From the NCBI GenBank assembly GCA_030674185.1, contig CM060315.1:88671415-88735414 (forward strand): a stretch of DNA of 64,000 nucleotides. The letters run 5' to 3'. The position numbers were made by a program, and so were the translations under genes. Within the stretch, counting starts at the first letter, position 1; each line of letters starts with the position of its first letter. The DNA comes from Monoplex corrugatus. Taxonomy: Eukaryota; Mollusca; Gastropoda; Littorinimorpha; Ranellidae. The notes beneath the pieces are model-generated. The model was not told the origin of the DNA and ran no database searches. It was given only the letters and a program-made list of their open reading frames with translations. Positions 47,001 through 58,200 of this stretch are shown one piece after another.

Positions 47001-50000
47001 GCATTCTAATTCTTTATTAATATTTTTTTTGGTTAATGTTTATGCTGTTTGTAAAGTGCAACAAGCATTCTCTGACATGATCTGTCTGAGCGATATAAAA
47101 GGAACTATTATGATTACAATCACTATGAAGTGCATGGTACCTGTAGTGCAGGGGCTTGGTGTTGCGGTCACGTGGTTTCAACCCCTCGTACAGCTGCATA
47201 AAGACAGTGGACTTGCACTCTATGTCCTGCGATGGGTCACACCGGTGTTCCATGGCTGCTCGCCGGTTGATGTACACCACTGGTTTGTCTGAGGGGCTGG
47301 GTAAAAGATTATCATCATTATCATCATTTATACATAAAGCCTTGCTTACAGCTCAGAGCCACATGAGAGCTACAGCCATGTAAAAACACAAAACCTCGCA
47401 GACCCTGAGAACAAAAAAACAAAAAACAAAAACAAAAACACACACACAAAGAAACATCTGGAAAAACAAAAACAAAAAAAACCATGTATTGTTTATTGTT
47501 ATTGTTGTTTAAAGCCCAGCCAACTGCGTAGAGCCATATCAGGGTTATAACTGCTTCAAAACATACAAAACTTCAACAGGGAAAAAAAGAAAAGAAAATT
47601 TAGTAAATATATCAATGCATTCACACACATAATCTAAGGACATGCTCCTGGCGTTCACCACTCTGTCCAATGTATCGCATTGGGGGTTTAAAAAACACAC
47701 CTGAATACAAATTTAAGCATACCTAAGGACACCAAAACATATAATATAAACACGGGCATAAATTACCTAAAACTGCTTCTGCATATCTCACCTCCCTAGA
47801 GCCAAAAACGCACTTAATACATAGACCCAATCATCAATCCTATGAAAAAGTGCGTAAGACTTTACTGAACACATATGTGAATGGACCAACAAGGCAGAAA
47901 ATGATAGGAAGAAATGACAGAAAGCAAAGGAACAAGGCAAAAACAAAGAGAGTGACAGAAAAGAGGAAATGTCTAGCACAGAATGTCCAGAAGGAGGGGA
48001 TACTATTTGTACTGAAAGAGCCCCCGGCATCCCTACGGGAAGAAAAAAACAATTCAGACAGTGAACGTACAACACACTCAAAACGGTTTACACAGACAGC
48101 ACTTACTCTGACGCTGTGTCCTTCAAAAATGTTTCAATGAGATTCAGCCTCTTCTTTGATAATGGTAGCAACTGTCGTATTTTCTGCAACAGTAACAGTA
48201 AATAATTGGTGACACCATATTCACACATCCACCAAAATGCATTTCCATTTCTAATACAGATCACATGGCATCATGCAATCACTCATGTATGTAAACAAAA
48301 ATCATGTTTAAGACCAAAGGTAAAGATATAGTTTGGAGAGTTTGCACTTTGGAGATTGTTCAAAAAGGCTTCATCGTGCTTGGACAATTCCATACACACT
48401 CCATCAAATCTACCAGCAATTCTCTGACAGACTTCTCAAGTCTGTGCAAAACCCTATGCACTGGCAAGGTCTTGAAATCAAGAAGAGCGGGGGTGGGTGG
48501 GTGAAGTACTGATGAACTGCTAAGCTGACACCACCAGAATGATAGAAGATTAAGGTGGGCAGCAAACAGTTAATAATTTTTGGGCTGGGACTGAACTCAA
48601 AGGTATCAGCTCTTGAGGATTGTTAGACATCATCATCATCATCATGTGCCCTGCCGTATGGCGTTGGCAACCATGGCCCTCCATATGCATCTATCCCTCG
48701 TCGCCGCAAGCACATCTTCCACCCTCTCTATCCTCAGCCACCCTGCAAGTCCGTCCAATATTTTCTCCCTGGGTCTACCTGGTGTTCTCTTTCCCTCCTA
48801 CAGAAAAGCAAGAAGGCTAATTGGTCTTCAAGAGGTGGGACCTGGGAAATCAACTTATCTCTCCAATGTTTTATACCAGGGCAGCCGGGCAATGCCCTGC
48901 TCTTCACGATTTTAAACTGCCATGGGATCTTCAGCATGCGCAGCCAGAAGGCATACAGGTCCGACTCATTTTTTATCCCCTTTTAAGGACTAGACGTTCA
49001 GTTTGATTTTCCAGTCAAACTGAGAAGTTAAGTCAAGGCCTCTACGTGGAGCGAACCCTAAAACCTCAAATTTATTTACTGGGAGGTGAACGTCGTAACC
49101 AATGCACCACTCTTCTCCTTCAAAGGATACATTATCTTAATCCAACATAGAACTCCATTGCATCATGGTTATCATCCTCATCATCATTATCATGGCATTG
49201 TGAAGAACTGTCCCAGATTCTGTGGCCATTCAGGTGACACAGAAAACAGGACAGCATGGCCATGAACATGGCATAGAAAACGGGACAGCATGGCCATGAA
49301 CATGGCACAGAAAACGGGACAGCATGGCCATTAAGATGGCACAGAAGACAGCACAGCATGGCCATTAAGATGGCACAGAAAACGGGACAGCATGGCCATT
49401 AAGGTGACACAGAAAACAGGACAGCATGGCCATTAAGGTGACACAGAAAACAGGACAGCATGGCAAATGAAGATGGCACAGAAAATGGGACAGCAAGGCC
49501 ATTAAGATGGCACAGAAAACGGGACAGTATGGCCATTAAGATGGCACAGAAAACAGGACAGCATGGCCATGAAGATGGCATAGAAAACGGGACAGTATGG
49601 CCATTAAGATGGAACAGAAAACGGGACAGCATGGCCATTAAGGTGACACAGAAAACAGGACAGCATGGCCATTCAGGTGACACAGAAAACAGGACAGCAT
49701 GGCCATTCAGGTGACACAGAAAACAGGACAGCATGGCCATTCAGGTGACACAGAAAACAGGACAGCATGGCCATTAAGGTGACACAGAAAACAGGACAGC
49801 ATGGCCATTAAGGTGACACAGAAAACAGGACATCATGGCCATTAAGATGGCACAGAAAACAGGACAGCCTGGCCATCACAATGGAACAGAAAACAGGACA
49901 GCCTGGCCATTAAGATGGCACAGAAAACGGGACAGCATGGCCATTACGATGGAACAGAAAACAGGACAGCATGGCCATTAAGATGGCACAGAAAACAGGA

Positions 50001-53000
50001 CAGCCTGGCCATTACGATGGAACAGAAAACAGGACAGCCTGGCCATTACGATGGAACAGAAAACAGGACAGCCTGGCCATTAAGATGGCACAGAAAACGG
50101 GACAGCATGGCCATTAAGATGGCACAGAAAACAACACAGCATGACCATTAAGATGGAACAGAAAACAGCACAGCATGGCCATTAAGATGGCACAGAAAAC
50201 AGGACAGCATGGCCATTAAGATGGCACAGAAAACGGGACACCATGGCCAATAACTGTTCTCATCAATGGCACTTACTCTCAACCTGCATACCTGACCTGT
50301 GGTGTTCCACAAGGATCTGTCCTTGGCCCTGTTCTTTTCACTCTTTATACCTCCCCCCTGTCCACCATCATCAACTCCCACTCTATAAAACACCACTTCT
50401 ATGCTGATGACACCCAACTTCAAGACAGTGACTCACCTGATAATATACAGCGCCTGTTGACTCGCACCACTGAGTGTTACTCGGACATTAAGAACTGGAT
50501 GATACACAATAGACTTCAGCTTAATGACGACAAGACAGAAGCTATCCTCATTGGCACCCGTCAGAAACTTTCCCAGCTGCCTCCTCTTTCTCTCCCATTA
50601 TGTAACACATCAGTCCCAATTTCTGATTCAGCTAAAAACCTTGGTGTCTGCATTGTTTTCGTGCACGATGACACCCAACACCAACTGGACCCTATTTTCG
50701 TTCATCTTATGCCATCATCTATGCCTGTTGTGGTATGTTCTTATCTTCTATTTGCCTGCGATTCAAAACACCGCTCGCCGACCGCCATTACCCAGTGACG
50801 TACCACCGACAACCACAGGCGCCCGACCGCTGTTGTGTTATTCGCGCCGCGAACTGTTGAATATTTCACCTTCAACACTTGACTCCTCTGTCATAGATGC
50901 TCTCCGCAACTGTGGCATTGGGGTCAACCTCCCTAAAAGGCGCACACATAGAGGAGGACGTAGGAAACAAACAAAAATTCCGGTCCTGACGTCACCATTC
51001 CACCTCGACAAGAACAGCCATCACCCCCAGCACCGGACTAAACCTAACATCAAGAGTCTAATTTCAATTCCATTGGTTTCACCTCCGAACCCAACAATTG
51101 TGAACAACCTGCACATCGCTTTGTTTAATGCTAGGTCTGTTGGGACTCCCAGTAAAAGAGCGGAGATCTCAACATTCATCACAGACAACAATATCGACAT
51201 TCTTTTCATCACAGAAACCTGGCTAAAGCAACATGGCGACGAGGCTAAATGCTGTGATCTCACGCCTGTGGACTACACACTCGATTCATTTCCACGGCCA
51301 TCTCGAGCAGGGGGGCTGGCTTTTGTCTATAAGAACTCTCTCTCACATTATTCAACTACCACGGCAACTCTACCCTTCCACCACTCATCTTTTGAAGCAG
51401 CACGTTTCACCCTGAATCTACCATCCTGTTGTATACATTTTGTGTGTGTATACAGACCTCCACCCAGTCGGAAAAACAAACTTACTGATGCAATGTTCTT
51501 AAATGACTTTCCACAGTTGTTAGATTTTTGTAACAATCTCACTGGTGCTATTGTAATTCTGGGTGATATTAATGTACATTTTGATTCATCTGATAATTGT
51601 ACTACTAGACTAAAAAGCATGTTGGACATGTTTAATCTCTCTCAATCAGTCCATGAGCCCACACACGAACGTGGTCACATTCTTGACTGGGTCATTTATC
51701 GACCTACTGACAACATAATAGACTCAACCAGTGTTACGCAATCCTTGGCGTCTGACCATTTCTGTGTAGTTAGTAGTCTATGTCTCCCCGTCCCATCCAA
51801 CCCAGCAGTACGCAGACGGTCCCGTAATATACGTAAGATTGACAGATCTGCCTTTCAAGCAGATCTACACATGTCTATTTCTCCACATTCATGTCCAACT
51901 ATTGATTCACTCAACAACACACTGTTAAGTCTACTAGATAAACACGCGCCTCTCCGTGATCACACAGTGCGCCGTGACAAACTAGAGCCTTGGTATCCAC
52001 TTGTCAGCACTGAACTGCAAGCGGCAAAAACACACAAACGCAAAGCTGAGAGAGCATGGCTAAAAAATCCAATCACAATAACAAAATCCATTTTCAACTC
52101 AGCAAAAAGACAAGTCACTAACATAGTGTTAAAAGCCAAATCAGACTTCTATCACAACGAGATTGCCAACGCAAAGTCATCTAGGCATCTTTTCTCAGTT
52201 TGTAACAAACTACTGGGCCGTGATGGAGGCTCTCCATTACCAACAACCCTGCCTCCTACCAAACTCCCACATATTTTCAATGACTTTTTTGTTCAAAAAA
52301 TAAAAACTATTCGTGATGATCTGGATCAAGCCTCATCTGTAGCAACACCATATGATTACCCTGACCAGATCACTACCTCCAGATTCACAGCATTTGAACC
52401 AATAAATGAGTCAGAATTGAAGAACATCATTTTGAAATCAAAACCCACTTCTTGTGCACTTGACCCTCTCCCCACACCATTATTTTGCGAGTTTTTGGAT
52501 GATTTACTTCCAACTCTAACTAGCATTATCAACACTTCCTTGATCTCTGGGTCTTTTCCATCAGCCTTCAAAAGATCTGTTGTCAAACCCCTTCTAAAGA
52601 AAGCCACACTTGACCCCAACACGCTAAAAAATTATCGCCCAGTTTCAAATCTCTCATTCTTGTCAAAAGTCATGGAAAAGATCGTACTTAAACAGCTTCT
52701 CGCTTATCTAAATGAACATAAACTCATCAGTCCATCTCAGTCGGCATATCGACCCCATCACAGCACTGAAACTGCTCTTCTTAAAGTGACAAATGATATA
52801 CTTCTTAGCCTTGACTCTCGAAACGTTTCTGTCTTGACACTGCTAGATCTCTCAGCTGCTTTTGATACCATTGACCATCATGTCCTCCTAAAGAGACTCC
52901 AGTTTGCTTTTGGCATCTCTGGTACAGTGCTAAAATGGTTCACATCCTATCTGTCTCACCGAACACAATCTGTTTCCATCAAAGACTGCTGTTCTGGATA

Positions 53001-54172
53001 CAAAGATTTAACTTGTGGTGTTCCACAAGGATCTGTGCTTGGACCTGTTCTTTTCATCCTCTATACAAAACCTCTTGCAGACCTGATTAAGTCTCACTCA
53101 ATCAATTCCCAATCATTTGCCGACGACACTCAGCTGTATGTCTCTGCTCCTCCAACCAACATGTCACCATCAGTATCTTCCTTAGAAAAATGTATTCTTG
53201 ACATCAAATCCTGGATGCTTCAAAATAAACTCAAACTCAATGATGACAAAACTGAAGCATTATTTCTTCATTCATCATCAAAACATCCTTCTCATCAGCA
53301 GCCTAAGTCCATATCAGTTTGTGGCAATGATGTCACCTTTTCTCCATCTGCTCGTAATCTTGGCTTTCAAATGACAGAGAACATGAGTGTCGACTTACAC
53401 ATTAAACATGTGTGCCGTTCAGCCTATCTTGAACTACGTCGCATTAGTTCAATTCGTCATCTCACCTCAGCTAATACCAAAAAACTCTGGTATCTGCCCT
53501 TGTCTTGTCAAAATTAGATTACTGTAATTCAATTCTATCAGGCTGCTCCAAACATTATCTTGATAAGCTTCAGAAAGTTCAGAATTCTGCTGCAAGAATG
53601 GTACTGAAGGCATCCAAATATGATCATGTACAACCTCTCCTCAAAAATCTGCATTGGCTTCCTATCCAAGCAAGGATTGATTACAAACTTTCAACTCTCT
53701 GCCATTCCTTTTTCTCTGGAACTGCACCTCTCTACCTCTCAAACCTTCTCTCTGTATACACACCATCACGTCAACTTCGTTCCTCTTCTGATTCAAAAAT
53801 ACTTAACGTTCCTCATGTCAGAACTGCTACCTTTGGACAACGTTCTTTCTCCTTTGCAGCCCCCAAAACATGGAATTCCCTTCCACGTGAAATTAGAGAA
53901 ATCTCATCAACTCCGTCTTTCAAAAAAGCTCTGAAAACTCACCTTTTCAAGAAATACTATAACCTTTAAATTCTTCTGGCCTACCCTTTAATGTCTAGCT
54001 TATTTGGCTGTCTCGTGTGCTGCTTCGTGTTGTTTATTAAGTGACATGTTATTTAGTAATGATTGTATAATTAATCTCTTGTGTATGTATATCTGTGTTC
54101 AGGTTTGTATGTGTGTATGTGAGTGAGTGAGTGATTGAATCAGTGCGTGTGTATGTGTGTCTGTGTCTATGC

Positions 54173-54211
<39 letters not shown>

Positions 54212-55188
54212 TGTGTGTGATCCTTTATCCTTAACTTAATGTTGCTTAGGTTTTTTATAACAAGTTACCAATGTGTTATCTATCACTATTTTTAATTTTG
54301 ACTTGATTTGTACATCACTGTTGCTTGTCTATCATGGATTGCTGCTTATGATAACTTCTGTTAAGTGCACAGAGCTCTGGCATCTTGTTGGAGGAGTGCG
54401 CTATACAAATGCTTCATTATTATTATTATTATTATTATTATTGACTCTACCCTGTCCATGAACAACTTTATTTCTCAAACTGCCAGATCTTGCTACTATC
54501 ATCTCCATCGTATAAGCCTGATCAGGAAGTATCTCTCTGTCGAAACAACTGCAAAACTCGTTCTCTCCTTCATAATGTCTCGCATTGACTATTGCAATTC
54601 ACTTCTGTCTGGTCTTCCTGCCTCCACCATTCACATCCTTCAGCGCATTCAAAACAATGCTGTACGCCTTGTACTCAAAAAAAAAAAAGCTGACCACATA
54701 TCTCCTCTCCTGGCACAACTTCACTGGCTCCCTGTATCAAAGCGCATACAGTACAAACTAGACACCATGTGCTACTAAAGCCTCAATAACGCAGCCCCCG
54801 ATTACCTGTCAAGCCTACTTGAGATCTATCTTCCCTCACGTACCCTCCGCTTTGCCTCCGATCCTCTGACTTTTCGCTTTCCACGCACTAAGCTCAATAC
54901 CTATGGTCCACGAGCCTTCTCTGTTTCTGGTCCACTCTCCTGGAACAAACTTCCTCTCTCAGTCCGTCAGCAACCTACTTTTGCCTCCTTCAAGTCCGCT
55001 CTCAAAACTCACCTTTTCTCCTCTGCATAAAATCCTAACCTCACTCAACCCCCCTCTGCAGCCTGTCTCTGCTCGGAGGGGAATCACTTTGTTTTAATAG
55101 ATAATTGTATATGATGTGCTCTCTGTGGTTTTCCACTGGTTTTATTCTTGCTTTTATTGCTTTTATTCTTTCTCCCCATTTGTGGCCA

Positions 55189-55264
<76 letters not shown>

Positions 55265-58200
55265 TGCGTGCGTGTGTGTGTGTGTGTGTGCGTGCGTGTG
55301 TGTGTGTGCGTGTGTGTGTGCGTGTGTGTGTGTGCGTGTGTGTGTGTGCGTGTGCGCGCGGTGTGTGTGCGCGCATGTGTGTGCGTGCGTGTGTGCGTGT
55401 GTGTCTTTTCGGCGCTTGGATTTGATTTTGTCGAGATTTTGCGCTATATAAATATTGTAATTATTATGTATGCATGTGCGTATGTATGTATGTATGTATG
55501 TATGTATACGCTTAGATTTATGTATGTGTGTATGTATGCATGTATACGCTCAGCTTAGATTTATGTATGTAAGTATGTATGCATGTATGTATGCATGTAT
55601 ACGCTCATATGTATGTAGGTATGTATGCATGTATACGCTCAGCGCTTAGATTTGATTTTATCAAGATTTTGCGCTATATAAATAAAATGTATTATTATTA
55701 TTATTATTATTAATAAGGTGACACAGAAAATGGGACATCATGGCCATTAAGATGGCACAGAAAGCTGTACAGCATGGCCATTAAGATGGCACAGAAAACA
55801 GGACACCATGGCCATTAAGATGGCACAGAAAACAGGACAGCATGGCCATTAAGATGGCACAGAAAACGGGACACCATGGCCATTAAGATGGCACAGAAAA
55901 TGGGACATCATGGCCATTAAAATGGCACAGAAAATGGGACACCATGGCCATTAAGATGGCACAGAAAACGGGACATCATGGCCATTAAGATGGCAAAAAA
56001 AAACGGGACAGCATGGCCATTAAGATGGCACAGAAAACAGCACAGCATGGCCATTAAGATGGCACAGAAAACAGGACAGCAAAAACAAAAAGTGTAATGA
56101 TCCTTAAAAATCAACCAAACAGTAGACAAAAAATGGGGGATAAACAAACTGACCTGCAAACACTTGTAGGACCCCATGGAGTGTTGCCATGCAGGAACCA
56201 TGTAATGTAGTACGCTGTCCAGAATTGTCATTACTCTGTGAACACACAAAAACACTGATCCATACAACTGTCGTCACCATCACCATCATTATCACTGTCA
56301 TCATTACCATAATCATCATCATCACTGTCAACGTAAAGCTGAAATCCCCATGGGGATTTTGCATTCCTGACACCTGGCATTGCCTGACGTAGGATAGAAA
56401 CATCTGATCACAACATCTGGCATTGCCCAGTTTAACTCAGAAATTTTCAAACACACTACTCATCCTCTCTTACCATGTACAAACACTCCCTGTCATTTTG
56501 GTAAAACGACATTGGAAACTTCCGACCACTAAATGCTGAGACTACAGTAGGGGGAGAGAAGCTGGCAACTATGCCAGCTGACGGCTAGACAGGCTGTTTA
56601 ATAGACAGATGAAGGCCCCAAATAAGGTGAAGGAGGCCTCTTTCGTTCTGGCTTGTTCCAGTAGTTGGAATGGACCTACCTGGTGTGCATTTTGTGGCTA
56701 TGTCTTGGGACTTATTATCTCCCTTACCTTGCCGTTAGGCTTGTAAACAAAGATGACCATAACTGGGTTTGAATGGGTCATGCAGTGCATGGACAGCCCA
56801 CTTTACCCGGTGAAATGGCCAGCATGTGGCATCAACAGCCGGCGAGGAAACCATGTGGTCAGTGAGGAGCAATGATGCTCTGGGTCTTGTCTACCCTCAG
56901 GTGTTTCCTGTTAGTTTTAGTTTCAGTTTCTCAAGATGATGTCTCCATGCTCAGAATGAATTCCATATGCACTAACGTCACAGGTGCCATGGGTATAGTG
57001 ATCATGGCACATGCCTCAAGCCTGCACATAAACCCATGAGCTGGCCAGGTCCTAAGGCCCTGCCTAGCCTGTGTTTTCCCTCGTCTATATGTTGTGTTGG
57101 TATTGTATCAACCTATCACTGGAATAATCTTGGTTACATGTAAATGACATGCGTATCTGTGTATCTTATCTTCAGGAAAAGGAACACAAAGTAAATATAT
57201 AAATAATTAAAGATCTGAATCACAACACAACTAGCAGTTCTGTATAAACTCGTCTCACATGACCAAAAGACCCCCTCCCCCCAAAAGACCTCCCCTTTCA
57301 TGTTAAATTTCCTCTCTTATCACACACAATATAGAAACCTGTAATGTTATACAGTTGTGAGACGTGGACAGTCAACACGCAAAGCCAGAACAAGACTGAG
57401 GCAGCCGAAGTGTGGTTTCTAAGAAGAATGCTGAGGGTTCCATGGACAGCAAAGAAAACAAATGAGACCGTTTTGATGAAGGCAGACACGAGAAAATCAT
57501 TGATAAAGAAGATTTATAGGCCATTTTATGAGGAAAGGGGAATCAGAGCACCTGGTCATAACAGGAAAGCTGGAGGGAAAGAGAACACCAGGTAGAGCCA
57601 GGGAGAAAATATTGGATGGACTTGCAGGGTGGCTGAGGACAAAGAGGGTGGAAGATGTGCTTGTGGCGACAAGGGATAGATGCACATGGAGGGCCATGAT
57701 TGCCAACGCCATGTGGAAGGGCACATGATGATGATGGAGGGCCATGATGGCCAACGCCATGCGGCAGGGCACATGATGATGATCGTACACAATCAGAATC
57801 TCCATCAGCCAGCTTGAGCCAGGTTCTCAGGAGTATTATGGGAAGTGATAACACTTTCTGTACAACGTACTGTGTGAAAAACACCCAGCAACACATGGTG
57901 TGTGGAGAACGGCTGCGTGCCTTTCATGAAACCTGAGTATGAAATACTGAGTGCCATTCACCAGCAACCCTAGTGGCTAAACTAAGGATCTGTTCAGGTA
58001 TGGGATTTTACTGATCCAAATTTTAAAAAAAAAAAATTAAAGAAATAAAAAAGAATTTAAAAAAAGAGAGGAAATTTTCAAAGAAAATAAGAAAAAAGAA
58101 GAAAACCTAACAGTCCTTGCAACTGTCATAAAATGCAGCAATAGTGAGTCTTTCAGTGCTCTGCCACCACCACCAACATGCAGAAAACAAACAAAAAACC

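Larger units (their letters stand above)
50656..54442 (+). mobile_element. LINE-B (CR1/L2-group), nearly complete
   Basis: 3.8-kb non-LTR retrotransposon with endonuclease and RT, a 3' UTR with (GT)n at 54170-54225, the end ...GTGCGCTATACAAATGCTTC and an ATT tail. Inserted in LINE-A at CTGCATT|GACTC; the 3-bp ATT overlap merges with the tail. Confidence 0.92.
50252..55715 (+). mobile_element. LINE-A copy 2, 5' truncated, split by LINE-B
   Basis: Pieces 50252-50655 and 54443-55715. The first starts inside RT (CTGTTCTCATCAATGGCACT) and carries the CGVPQGS and HFYADDTQ motifs. The second resumes exactly where copy 1 continues (GACTCTACCCTGTCCATGAA) and runs through the C-terminal region to the microsatellite-rich 3' UTR and ATT tail. 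Inserted in the 34-bp minisatellite. Confidence 0.9.

Noticed and set aside
49132..50151. Several 80-110 aa frames over the 34-bp repeat
   Set aside because: Repeat-encoded; frames shift with unit variants and no start context.
55041..55558. Long Cys-Val and His-Thr frames
   Set aside because: Translations of (GT)n in a LINE 3' UTR on both strands.
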